Below are positions 8,625-16,992 of a stretch of DNA of 64,000 nt, piece by piece (position 1 is the first letter of the stretch; the number at the start of each line of letters is the position of its first letter). Where the stretch lies: contig CATLPD010000002.1 of NCBI GenBank assembly GCA_950054485.1, forward strand, positions 374,644 through 438,643, read 5' to 3'. The DNA comes from an uncultured Alphaproteobacteria bacterium (GTDB lineage Bacteria; Pseudomonadota; Alphaproteobacteria; Micavibrionales; CSBR16-224). The notes beneath the pieces are model-generated. The model saw only the letters and a program-made list of their open reading frames with translations, was not told where the DNA came from and did no database searches. The translations under genes and the position numbers were made by a program.

Positions 8625-9306
8625 TAATCTTACCATCCTCGATCTTTAACTGGCGATCCATCTTACGAGCCAGATCATAGTCGTGCGTTGCAATCAATGC
8701 GCCCAGACCGGCATTGCGTGCCGTTTCGATTAAAAGATCAAAAACATCATCAGCTGTGTGCGGGTCAAGATTACCTGTCGGCTCGTCCGCCAACAGCAAG
8801 GCCGGATCATTAATAAGCGCACGGGCAATCGCGACACGTTGTTGTTCCCCCCCCGATAATTCAGATGGGAAATGGTCAGCGCGTGTGTGGATACCAACAC
8901 GTTTCAGCATTTGAAACGCCTTGTCCTGGGCGTCAGAACGGGGCTCACCCTTAATCATTTGGGGTAATACCAAATTTTCAAGCGCATTAAAATCGGGCAA
9001 AAGATGGTGGAACTGGTAAACAAAGCCGATATGCGATCTGCGTAATTCTGTGCGTGTAGAGTCAGCCCTATCCTCGACCTTGTGGCCATCAATGAATACG
9101 TCACCTTCATTTGGTGGCTCCAGCAACCCTGCTATCTGCAGCAATGTCGACTTACCCGACCCGCTTGGCCCTGTCAAAGCGACAATTTCGCCGCGATTAA
9201 TTTGCAGGTCGGCCCCTTTCAAGACAGACAGTGTTTTATCACCCTGCCTGAAACTGCGGGTTACATTTTTTAATTCTAATACTTTTGGATCAATCGGACT
9301 ATTCAT
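8608..9306 (-). CDS. lolD: Lipoprotein-releasing ABC transporter ATPase LolD
   Basis: ATPase of the LolCDE complex, which extracts outer-membrane lipoproteins from the inner membrane. 232 aa, a typical length. Walker A GPSGSGKST (about 46-54), Q-loop QFHHLLP, signature LSGGEQQRVAIARAL and Walker B ALLLADEP are all present, followed by THD for the H-loop. The ATG at 9306 overlaps the lolC stop by 8 bp and gives the family start; a longer in-frame extension would be buried in lolC. It is the last gene of lolC-lolD. Confidence 0.96.
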   Translation of the reverse strand: MNSPIDPKVLELKNVTRSFRQGDKTLSVLKGADLQINRGEIVALTGPSGSGKSTLLQIAGLLEPPNEGDVFIDGHKVEDRADSTRTELRRSHIGFVYQFHHLLPDFNALENLVLPQMIKGEPRSDAQDKAFQMLKRVGIHTRADHFPSELSGGEQQRVAIARALINDPALLLADEPTGNLDPHTADDVFDLLIETARNAGLGALIATHDYDLARKMDRQLKIEDGKIIKADL

Positions 9307-10570
9307 TGCGCAGGCCCTCCACAGGGTCGAGGCGCGCAGCACGCCATGCCGGATACAATGTCGCAGCAAACGAGAGGCTCAGCGCCATAACAACAATTGC
9401 AGTCACCTGTCCTGCATCCATTTGCGATGGCAAACGTGACAGAAAATAAATTTCATCGGCAAACAGTTCTGTATCCGTCATACCTTCCAGCCAGCGGCGA
9501 ATGCTTTCGATATTCATCGCAAAAATCGTTCCAAAGACCGCCCCCATCAGGGTGCCGAGAAAGCCAATCGATGCACCGGTAATCAGGAAAACACGAATAA
9601 TCATACCGCGTGTTGCGCCCACAGTACGCAAAATCGCAATATCCCGGCTTTTATCCTTTACCAACATTATTAGGCTGGAAATAATATTAAAGGCAGCAAC
9701 CAGAATGATCAGTGTTAGTATCAAAAACATCACATTGCGCTCAACCTGCAAAGCCGTATAGAAACTGGCGTTCGTATCGCGCCAATCGGCAACACGAACA
9801 TTTTTACCGAACTCATCCATTAAAGAGTTTCTTGCCATTTGCGGCTGGCTTGGCGTGGTTGTTATGACTTCCAGCGCTGTAATGCCTGCCCCCATCTGAT
9901 AGAATAGTTGAGCAGTCTTTAAAGACATGAAAATAAAGCTGGAATTATATTCGTACATTCCGACATCAAAGATCGAACCCACCTTGAACGTCCGGCTGCG
10001 CGGAATGGTCCCGAATGGACTAGCGCGGCCCTTTGGTGCGATCAGCGTAATCTGGCTGCCGACAGCCAAACCATAACGATCCGCCATAACTTTACCAATT
10101 GATACCCAACCGTCATCGAAATGACCGCCTTCGCGGTTTATAACCTCTACCAAGGAATCTGATAAAATGGGTTTGCGCTGAAAATCTTCATCACTGATAC
10201 CGCGTACAACAACCCCCATGGCATTGCCATTCACGTTCATCAGGGCTTGTCCTTCGATTGTCGGAATAACGCTGACAACCAGATTTCCGCCCGCTTTTTG
10301 TGCGCGCTGTAAAATCGTATCGTAATTTTCTAAATTGCCGCTGTTCGCGTAAATATTGATATGCCCGTTCAGTCCAAGGATACGGCCAATCAGCTCGGAT
10401 CTGAAACCGTTCATGACAGACATCACAATAATCAGTGTCGCCACACCCAGCATAATGCCGATCAGCGAAAACCACGCGATAATCGAAATAAAACTTTCAC
10501 GTCTTTTAGAGCGTAAATACCGGCCAGCAACAGCCAATTCAAAAGCAAATTTTGAAAATAGATTCATCAT
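9299..10570 (-). CDS. lolC: Lipoprotein-releasing system permease LolC/LolE
   Basis: Inner-membrane permease of the Lol exporter, 423 aa. It starts at 10570 with AGGG 7 nt upstream. Four membrane segments are visible: one at about 25-50 (IAWFSLIGIMLGVATLIIVM), then a large periplasmic domain, then three at about 275-400, including MFLILTLIILVAAFNIISSL and AIVVMALSLSFAATL. The motif MLVKDKSRDIAILRTVGATR is the cytoplasmic coupling region of the LolCE/MacB superfamily. A single permease gene is present, as in many alphaproteobacteria where one LolC/E-type subunit replaces the pair. Confidence 0.95.
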   Translation of the reverse strand: MMNLFSKFAFELAVAGRYLRSKRRESFISIIAWFSLIGIMLGVATLIIVMSVMNGFRSELIGRILGLNGHINIYANSGNLENYDTILQRAQKAGGNLVVSVIPTIEGQALMNVNGNAMGVVVRGISDEDFQRKPILSDSLVEVINREGGHFDDGWVSIGKVMADRYGLAVGSQITLIAPKGRASPFGTIPRSRTFKVGSIFDVGMYEYNSSFIFMSLKTAQLFYQMGAGITALEVITTTPSQPQMARNSLMDEFGKNVRVADWRDTNASFYTALQVERNVMFLILTLIILVAAFNIISSLIMLVKDKSRDIAILRTVGATRGMIIRVFLITGASIGFLGTLMGAVFGTIFAMNIESIRRWLEGMTDTELFADEIYFLSRLPSQMDAGQVTAIVVMALSLSFAATLYPAWRAARLDPVEGLRNE

Positions 10571-10622
10571 GCAGTTACCCTATGATTTTCTTTATATGAT
10601 TACAAGCTGATATTAACCCTGT

Positions 10623-10651
10623 TTGACATAATATTAACATTGTGTTAGTAT
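10623..10651 (+). promoter_or_regulatory. Near-consensus sigma-70 promoter for the 46-codon gene
   Basis: TTGACA (10623-10628), a 17-bp spacer and TAGTAT (10646-10651), 31 bp before the start codon at 10683. The -35 box and following bases (TTGACATAAT) match the promoter at 1238. Confidence 0.7.
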
Positions 10652-10682
10652 TTACATGAGCTATAAAACGGAGGGAAAAGCT

Positions 10683-10823
10683 ATGCCAATGACACCATCA
10701 ATTCACGGACTACCAGGATCAGCACCATTAAAAAGCAATTGGGCCAGACATGCTAGCCCGAAGGCTACAGAAACAAGCCCAGCCTATAAATCAAAGCCAC
10801 AACATAGAACACTGTCAAAATAA
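10683..10823 (+). CDS. Small hypothetical protein, 46 aa
   Basis: The ORF starts at ATG 10683 and ends at TAA 10821-10823. A strong Shine-Dalgarno (GGAGGG) stands 7-8 nt upstream, and a near-consensus promoter lies 31 bp upstream, so expression is likely. The product begins MPMTPSIHGLPGSAPL and is rich in Pro, Ser, Lys and Ala, with no hydrophobic segment; it is probably disordered and cytoplasmic. No antitoxin, leader-peptide or ribosomal motif is recognised. It stands alone between the divergent lolC start and a palindromic element. Function unknown. Confidence 0.65.
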   Translation: MPMTPSIHGLPGSAPLKSNWARHASPKATETSPAYKSKPQHRTLSK

Positions 10824-10912
10824 AAGTCCGTTAAATTTCAATAGGCATTCAATCGCCCCTCCTGCACCGCGTAGGCATACATCATAAATTTGAGATGCTA
10901 TAAAAGGGACAT

Positions 10913-10999
10913 TGTCATGCCCACCCCGGTATATTGTGGGCATCTGGCGCCTTGAAAATACTTCCTATTAGCCAGGTCCCCGCGCAAGCGGGGATGACA
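10913..10999. repeat. Palindromic double-hairpin intergenic element (REP/BIME-like)
   Basis: Terminal inverted ends TGTCAT (10913-10918) and ATGACA (10994-10999) enclose two GC-rich hairpins. These are TGCCCAC/GTGGGCA (10918-10924 with 10936-10942) and CCCCGC-gcaa-GCGGGG (10978-10993). Between them, ATCTGGC and GCCAGGT form a further inverted pair, so the whole 87 bp can fold. No coding capacity. It lies just beyond the 3' end of proS and may also end transcription, although no T-run follows. Only one copy is seen in the window. Confidence 0.6.
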
Positions 11000-11013
11000 T
11001 TTTAAAAGATAAC

Positions 11014-12489
11014 CTAGTAAGATTTCCCGACCATGACCTTTTCGCCATTATGTGCGAAAGGCATACAACAGGTTTTAATTGAAAACTCTTTTTTGATTGC
11101 TTCAAATTTTGGATCTTCAAGCAAGCTTGTCGGCATCATAACCAATACAGGCTCAGCATCTACAAAAATCTTGTGAAGGTCATCCAAATTATCAACTTCA
11201 CGCATCTGATCTTTCATGCGCGATTTAGCGCGATCAAAGATTGATTGCTGAATGCGATCCAGAATATCTTCGATAGAGGCCACAAATTGATCAACTTCCA
11301 AAGTCTGTTTGCCGTCGCGTCCCAGATCACGGGGAACGTAGGTCAGCTTGCCCTCTTCCATTTCACGGCCGCCGATTTCAACGCGCACAGGCACACCTTG
11401 TTTAATCGTCGCCCACATTTTGTCAGATGATCGTTTATCGCTGTCATCAAATTTTACACGGATGTTTTTCTCGGCCAGACGATCCTTAATTTTTTCACAG
11501 AAGGCAAACAAATCATCATTATCATCACCTTTTACAATCGGCAGAATAGCCACCTGAACAGGCGCAACGCGCGGCGGCATAATCATACCGTCATCATCGG
11601 CGTGGCTCATAATCATTCCGCCAATCAGACGTGTTGAAATGCCCCAACTGGTCGTCCAAGCCCTTTTATTATCGCCGTTTTGATCCTGAAAAGTAATGTC
11701 AGCGGCGGTCGAGAATGTTTGGCCCAAATCATGCGATGTTCCAGCCTGGAGTGCCTTACCATCCTGCATGATCGCCTCCATGGTATAGGTTGCAATCGCA
11801 CCCGGAAAACGCTCGTCAGCTGTTTTTTCCCCGACAATCATCGGGATCGCCAAATAATCCTCGGCAAATTCACGATATTTATCGACCATCAGACGGGCAT
11901 CTGCATTTGATTCTTCGGCTGTGGCAAAGGCATTATGCCCTTCCTGCCATAAAAATTCGGATGTACGCAAAAACAGGCGCGGACGCATTTCCCAGCGCAT
12001 CACATTACACCACTGGTTTAATTTCATTGGCAGGTCGCGGTAGGAATTAATCCATTTTGAAAAACTCTCGCCGATAATCGTTTCGGATGTCGGACGGATA
12101 ATAAAGGGCTCGGCCAATTCACCCGCCGGTTTCAACCCGCCTTCACCATCGCTTTCCAGCTTTGAATGGGTTACAACCGCACATTCCTTGGCAAAACCGT
12201 CAATATGTTCGGCCTCTTTTGCGATATATTCCAATGGAATAAGCAGCGGAAAATAGGCATTTTCAACACCCAGCTTTTTGATCATGCCGTCAAAAACGCG
12301 CTGCATATTTTCCCACAGGGCAAAGCCATAGGGCTTAATAATCATACAGCCGCGTACAGGCGCGTTTTCCGCCATATCAGCAGCCTTAATAACCTGCTGA
12401 TACCACTCGGGAAAATCCTCCTCACGTGTAGGTGAAATTGCGGATTTGAACTTTTTATTCGGTTGTTTCTGCGCCTGTTGCTGGCTCAT
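11014..12489 (-). CDS. proS: Prolyl-tRNA synthetase, archaeal/eukaryotic-like type
   Basis: Class II aminoacyl-tRNA synthetase charging tRNA-Pro, 491 aa. The order is that of the type-3 family: FPEWYQQVIKAADMAE near 27-42, motif 1 around IIKPYGFALWENMQ, motif 2 VMRWEMRP with FLRTSEFLWQEGHNAF, motif 3 GISTRLIGGMIMSH, an anticodon-binding domain from about 300, and a C-terminal domain ending CCMPFAHNGEKVMVGKSY with the characteristic terminal Tyr. Most alphaproteobacteria carry the shorter bacterial type (~440 aa) at this locus. The start at 12489 has GAGGA 8 nt upstream and lies 35 bp inside the preceding gene. Position before lolC-lolD is the conserved one, so displacement in situ is plausible. 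Confidence 0.93.
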   Translation of the reverse strand: MSQQQAQKQPNKKFKSAISPTREEDFPEWYQQVIKAADMAENAPVRGCMIIKPYGFALWENMQRVFDGMIKKLGVENAYFPLLIPLEYIAKEAEHIDGFAKECAVVTHSKLESDGEGGLKPAGELAEPFIIRPTSETIIGESFSKWINSYRDLPMKLNQWCNVMRWEMRPRLFLRTSEFLWQEGHNAFATAEESNADARLMVDKYREFAEDYLAIPMIVGEKTADERFPGAIATYTMEAIMQDGKALQAGTSHDLGQTFSTAADITFQDQNGDNKRAWTTSWGISTRLIGGMIMSHADDDGMIMPPRVAPVQVAILPIVKGDDNDDLFAFCEKIKDRLAEKNIRVKFDDSDKRSSDKMWATIKQGVPVRVEIGGREMEEGKLTYVPRDLGRDGKQTLEVDQFVASIEDILDRIQQSIFDRAKSRMKDQMREVDNLDDLHKIFVDAEPVLVMMPTSLLEDPKFEAIKKEFSIKTCCMPFAHNGEKVMVGKSY

Positions 12490-12880
12490 CGGTTATATCC
12501 TCGTCGGTTTGACACAGCGCCAATAGCGCTTTTTCACTATCAGTTTTAAGCGGCTCGCCGTTAAAAAACAACTGATTGTTTACAACTTGGATTGTACCGA
12601 CATTGGCGAAATTTTCAATGCCAGGTTGGGTCGGCAGGCCAATATATTCTGCAACGTCTACGGCGATGTTAAATTCTATAACCTCTGCTGCCACGATTTG
12701 CGCGCCTCCGATATCTGCTGGCACCACAGCATTGCCATTAACATCGATTCCGGGTTGATATTCAACATCTGCCGTGGGCTGATATTCTGTAAGATATTGG
12801 CAATAGTCTTCCTCGATGACAATATCCTGAGCCAAAGCGGGCATGGCCAAAACCAGAAACAATAAAATCAATTTTTTCAT
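12455..12880 (-). CDS. Exported hypothetical protein
   Basis: 141 aa with a clear Sec signal peptide (MKKLILLFLVLAMPALA, cleavage before QD), so periplasmic or surface-bound. The mature part is acidic, with two Cys (YCQYL and LCQTD) that could form a disulphide, and a Glu/Thr-rich end. No family recognised. It is inserted between DUF1467 and proS in an otherwise conserved series, and its last 35 bp overlap the start of proS, so translation may be coupled. Function unknown. Confidence 0.8.
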   Translation of the reverse strand: MKKLILLFLVLAMPALAQDIVIEEDYCQYLTEYQPTADVEYQPGIDVNGNAVVPADIGGAQIVAAEVIEFNIAVDVAEYIGLPTQPGIENFANVGTIQVVNNQLFFNGEPLKTDSEKALLALCQTDEDITDEPATGAETTE

Positions 12881-12889
12881 CTCATATCC

Positions 12890-13147
12890 TTATACAAATG
12901 TTGCATTCAGATAATAATCTTCAATTTCCGTGCCATAGATATAAAAGATCATCCATATTATGAATGTCACAGCAACGGCGATTGCTGTATTTAATTTCAA
13001 CTTATACTTTATACGCGCATTTTTCGGCGCGCCCGCGTCATTGCCCCTGTCAGGGCTTGCGTCCGTTTCGATCTGCATTGGCAAAACAACAAATAAAGTC
13101 ACCCACCACACCAGAAAGAACGTAAATACAGTCGTTAAGATATCCAT
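12890..13147 (-). CDS. DUF1467 family membrane protein
   Basis: 85 aa with two membrane helices, at about 5-24 (TVFTFFLVWWVTLFVVLPMQ) and 53-71 (TAIAVAVTFIIWMIFYIYG), separated by a polar loop. The WWVTLFVVLP motif is typical of DUF1467, a small alphaproteobacterial family usually coded next to rnj and proS, as here. The stop of rnj and this start are a few bases apart, indicating one transcript. Biochemical role unknown. Confidence 0.85.
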   Translation of the reverse strand: MDILTTVFTFFLVWWVTLFVVLPMQIETDASPDRGNDAGAPKNARIKYKLKLNTAIAVAVTFIIWMIFYIYGTEIEDYYLNATFV

Positions 13148-13148
13148 T

Positions 13149-14816
13149 TTAAATCCTGATTAAATGCACACGGGTTTGGGGTTTCTTATCAAACTGAGAT
13201 TCGAAGTAGCGCCGCGCGGCAATACGTGCCGTTTCCTCAATCTGATAATCGTTACTCCGTTTATTCTTCGGTATATTACGCACTTGCTCCGCAACTATTT
13301 TTGCAGCCTCGATGATAAATTTTTCATCATTTTCACAATCTTCATCAATCAGACCGATGGCTGAAATTTTCGGGTCTGCAACCAGCTCGCCCGCCCCGTC
13401 AACAACCAAAGTCACAACAGCGCTGCCGTGGAACATGATGCGGCGACGGTTTAAAATAGCTTCGTGGTCAATAGGCACCAGACGTTTACCTTCCAGCGCC
13501 AACATGCCTGACGCCACTTCGCCGACTTTCTCTAGACCACTTTTTGATATTTCAATTACATCACCGTTCATAGGAATGACGGGCGCCTTATATCCGCATT
13601 CTTCCGCCAGATCGGCATGGCGCTCCATTTGCATATGTTCGCCATGAACCGGCAAAACATATCGCGGTTTGACCCAATCCAATAATAATCGGATTTCATC
13701 ACGATAAGGGTGACCCGATACATGGATCGGCGCATCCCGGTCTGTAATAATCGTAACGCCGTTACCCAGCAGACGATTCTTAACACGCTCGATGGCTTTT
13801 TCGTTTCCTGGAATTGTTCGCGAAGATAACATTACGATATCATTCTCGCCCAGTTCAATTGTGCGGTGGGCATCATCCGCTATGCGTGACAGCGCCGCGC
13901 GACTTTCGCCCTGTGACCCTGTGCAAACGTATACGATCTGGCTGTCATTCAGATAATTAATATCATCGGCCTCCAGAAAATCGGGAATACCATCAAGATA
14001 CCCGCAATCTTTTGCAACATCATTAATACGCCACAGCGATCGTCCCGCAAGTGCGACACTGCGACCATTCGCCTCTGCCGCTTTTGCGATAGATACCAGT
14101 CGCGCCACATTCGATGAAAAACAGCTGACCGCAATTTTGCCCTTAAATTCGGAGAATAATTCCGTCATATTTTCGCAGACATTTAATTCGCTACCGGAAT
14201 GCCCGGGCACCATGGCGTTTGTTGAGTCGCCAACGATCGCAAGAATATTTTCTTTGGATAATGCCTCCAGCGCGCCTTGATCTGTGACATCACCCGCGAT
14301 CGGGTTCGCATCCAGCTTCCAGTCACCCGTGTGCAAGACCGCACCTACACCATCAACTTCAATTTTCAAGGCCCGCATTTCAGGGATAGAATGCGCCATT
14401 CGGATTGTCGAAACCTTAAAGGGCCCGGCTTTAACAGCCTCATCATCAGGCAGAAATTTATATTCAACCTGATTGCCCCAATTGACTTCTTGAAGCTTTC
14501 TATGGATCAACCCCGAGGTAAAAGGCGTCGCGTAAATCGGCTTTCGAATACGATCCCAAAGATGTTCGATCCCGCCGATATGATCTTCGTGCCCGTGTGT
14601 GACAAATAGCCCCAAAACATCATCTTTGATTTCTTCCAAAAACGATATATCCGGCAAGATAATATCAACGCCCGGCATCGTATCATCGCCAAAGCCCATA
14701 CCGCAATCGACGACAATCCATTGCCCTTTGTAGCCGTAAAGGCTGAGGTTCGCGCCGAAAATACCGCATCCGCCCAGCGGAATAAATGTCAGTTTGCTTT
14801 TGTTTATTTTGTTCAT
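13149..14816 (-). CDS. rnj: Ribonuclease J
   Basis: Metallo-beta-lactamase/beta-CASP RNase with 5'-3' exo- and endonuclease activity in RNA maturation and decay. 555 aa, the usual length. The zinc motif THGHEDHIGG (about 73-82), LHTGDWKLD, a CASP-domain region including GDSTNAM and CTGSQGESRAAL, and PVHGEHMQMERH are all present. The C-terminal domain (from about 450) carries VVTLVVDGAGELVADP. It is coded between birA and DUF1467, a standard alphaproteobacterial arrangement. Confidence 0.95.
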   Translation of the reverse strand: MNKINKSKLTFIPLGGCGIFGANLSLYGYKGQWIVVDCGMGFGDDTMPGVDIILPDISFLEEIKDDVLGLFVTHGHEDHIGGIEHLWDRIRKPIYATPFTSGLIHRKLQEVNWGNQVEYKFLPDDEAVKAGPFKVSTIRMAHSIPEMRALKIEVDGVGAVLHTGDWKLDANPIAGDVTDQGALEALSKENILAIVGDSTNAMVPGHSGSELNVCENMTELFSEFKGKIAVSCFSSNVARLVSIAKAAEANGRSVALAGRSLWRINDVAKDCGYLDGIPDFLEADDINYLNDSQIVYVCTGSQGESRAALSRIADDAHRTIELGENDIVMLSSRTIPGNEKAIERVKNRLLGNGVTIITDRDAPIHVSGHPYRDEIRLLLDWVKPRYVLPVHGEHMQMERHADLAEECGYKAPVIPMNGDVIEISKSGLEKVGEVASGMLALEGKRLVPIDHEAILNRRRIMFHGSAVVTLVVDGAGELVADPKISAIGLIDEDCENDEKFIIEAAKIVAEQVRNIPKNKRSNDYQIEETARIAARRYFESQFDKKPQTRVHLIRI

Positions 14817-14834
14817 GACACAGGTATATCACAC

Positions 14835-15533
14835 TTAATTGAAAAATACATCGCCCGAAGCAATTTTCACATCGCCCGCATCCTGCGCCAATATAAGGCA
14901 GCCGTTTTCATCTATTGTTTTAAAAATGCCATGTTTTGTTTCATTCGGCAGGCGGACAGTGATCTCCTGACCCAACCCTTTTGCGTGGGTAAGCCATTCT
15001 TTTTGAATAGGCGCGAAACCATCATCACGCCATGTCCGTAGCTTTTTCGAAAAAACTTTCAGAAATCTTGCGGCCAAATCTTCGGGGGGCATGTCACTAT
15101 CAAGCTTAGCTGCTCCATCAGGGGCGTGTTTAATATTGACACCAAGACCAATAACAATCCATTTTGTTTGATTATTATATGCTTCGCTTTCAAGCAGTAT
15201 ACCTGATACCTTATTTCCATTTAAAGACAAATCATTTGGCCACTTGTTTAAAATTTCACCTTCGGAAATATCGCTGAGGCATTCACGTAAAGATATTGCA
15301 GTGACAAAAGAGAGCTGCCCTGCATTTTTCAAACTGATTTGATCGTCAATAATAACGGATAAATAAAGATTTCCTGCCGGTGATATCCATTCATTACCGC
15401 TGCGCCCGCGACCTTTACTTTGTTGGCGCGCCAATACCGCAGCATGATAAGTGCCCTGCCCGGCAAGCTCTTTTGCCGTGTCATTTGTACTGTCCAGAAT
15501 ATCAAAGACTTTGATATTAAAACCGCTGCCCAT
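14835..15533 (-). CDS. birA: Biotin--[acetyl-CoA-carboxylase] ligase
   Basis: Attaches biotin to the carrier domain of acetyl-CoA carboxylase via biotinyl-AMP. 232 aa. It begins at the ATG at 15533, 4 bp after the nuoN stop; the in-frame extension into nuoN is unlikely to be real. Catalytic motifs are present: STNDTAKEL, GRGRSGNEW (biotinyl-AMP loop), KWPNDL, and VIGLGVNI. There is no N-terminal DNA-binding domain, so it is a group I enzyme without repressor function. It is the first gene after the nuo genes, the common alphaproteobacterial order. Confidence 0.95.
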   Translation of the reverse strand: MGSGFNIKVFDILDSTNDTAKELAGQGTYHAAVLARQQSKGRGRSGNEWISPAGNLYLSVIIDDQISLKNAGQLSFVTAISLRECLSDISEGEILNKWPNDLSLNGNKVSGILLESEAYNNQTKWIVIGLGVNIKHAPDGAAKLDSDMPPEDLAARFLKVFSKKLRTWRDDGFAPIQKEWLTHAKGLGQEITVRLPNETKHGIFKTIDENGCLILAQDAGDVKIASGDVFFN

Positions 15534-15537
15534 AGAC

Positions 15538-16992
15538 TTATATGGTGACCAAAGCAGTTGCTGCGGCCTGTGCGGCATTCACAAGCGATTGCGGGAACAG
15601 AATAAAGGCGACCACAAAGATCGTCGCTATGCCGCTGATGACCTCAAGATCACGTGTCGGCTTATCCAGAACATGAATAGGCTCTTCAAAATACATGATT
15701 TTGATAATGCGCAGATAATAATAAGCCGCAACAACACTTGTCAGAACGCCCAAGACCGCAAGGCCGTAAAGCTCGGCTGAAACGGCGGCTTGAAAGACGA
15801 ACAACTTGCCAAAGAAACCTGCCAACGGCGGTATACCTGCCATCGAGAACATCAGAACCGTCATCATCAAAGCCACAACTGGATGTGTTTTACCAAGGCC
15901 TGATAGATTATCAATATCGGTCGTCTGGCGGTCGTTTTGACGTAGCATTAACACAATCGCAAAAACGCCGATATTCATGACCATATACAAAGCCATATAG
16001 ACTATCATACTGCGGACGCCATCAAAGCTGGCCGCCGTCATTCCCACCAAAGCATATCCCATATGACCAATGGTACTGTATGCCAAAAGACGTTTGATAC
16101 TGGTTTGCGGGATAGCCGCAAAGGCACCAACAATCATTGAAGCCGCGGCAATAATCCAGATGACATCCTGCCACTGTGCTGTCATATCGCCAAAACCATC
16201 AAACAGAATGCGTGCCAAGAGTGCGAATACAGCGGTCTTGGGGGCGATTGCCAAAAATGCGGTAACGGACGTCGGCGCACCTTCATAGACATCAGGCGTC
16301 CACATGTGAAATGGCACGGCAGATAGTTTGAATGCGACACCACAAATCAGCATGATCAGACCAAAGCTGAGCGTAATGGATACGCCATCCTGAAGCGCTA
16401 GTGTTTCAGAAAGTCTTGTAAAGTTGATCGTACCCGAGAAGCCGTAAATTAGAGATATCCCGTACAGAATCATTCCTGAGGCCAAAGCCCCCAGGACAAA
16501 ATATTTGATCCCCGCTTCGGATGAACGTAAGAAATCCCGGCGAATAGAAACAAGAACATATAGCGGCAAACTCATCAATTCTAGTCCGACATAGGCCAAC
16601 ATCAAATCATTCGCCGAGATAATGAACATCATCCCGACTGTTGAAAAAAGGGCCAAAACGGGAAATTCGAAACGGTTTATTTTCTCTTGCGTGTTGTAGG
16701 ACAAGGTCATTGCAAGACAAGCAGCCCCGCCCATCAAAACCAGTAATTTCATAAATTGGGCAAACGGGTCATAGATAAAACTGCCCATAAAACCTTTGAA
16801 TGGCTCTGATGGCATTGCCGCAATAACCAGAGCCGTAACAGCAAAGGCAGAGACCGTCATCAAAGTCACTTGTGGAGTGCTTTTATCTTCGCGCACCAAG
16901 CCGAACAGCAGAATAATCATACCAAAAACAGTGAGTACAATCTCAGGCAAAGCCGCTGTTGCGTGGAAATAAAAATCAGCCAGACTATACAT
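15538..16992 (-). CDS. nuoN: NADH-quinone oxidoreductase subunit N
   Basis: Antiporter-like proton-pumping membrane subunit of complex I, 484 aa, with about 14 hydrophobic segments. The conserved core SIKRLLAYSTIGHMGYALVG (about 305-325) carries the Lys-containing central helix motif, and KLSAVPFHMWTPDVYEGAPT is the discontinuous-helix signature shared by NuoL, M and N. The ATG overlaps the nuoM stop by one base, so translation is coupled. Last subunit gene of the operon. Confidence 0.97.
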   Translation of the reverse strand: MYSLADFYFHATAALPEIVLTVFGMIILLFGLVREDKSTPQVTLMTVSAFAVTALVIAAMPSEPFKGFMGSFIYDPFAQFMKLLVLMGGAACLAMTLSYNTQEKINRFEFPVLALFSTVGMMFIISANDLMLAYVGLELMSLPLYVLVSIRRDFLRSSEAGIKYFVLGALASGMILYGISLIYGFSGTINFTRLSETLALQDGVSITLSFGLIMLICGVAFKLSAVPFHMWTPDVYEGAPTSVTAFLAIAPKTAVFALLARILFDGFGDMTAQWQDVIWIIAAASMIVGAFAAIPQTSIKRLLAYSTIGHMGYALVGMTAASFDGVRSMIVYMALYMVMNIGVFAIVLMLRQNDRQTTDIDNLSGLGKTHPVVALMMTVLMFSMAGIPPLAGFFGKLFVFQAAVSAELYGLAVLGVLTSVVAAYYYLRIIKIMYFEEPIHVLDKPTRDLEVISGIATIFVVAFILFPQSLVNAAQAAATALVTI

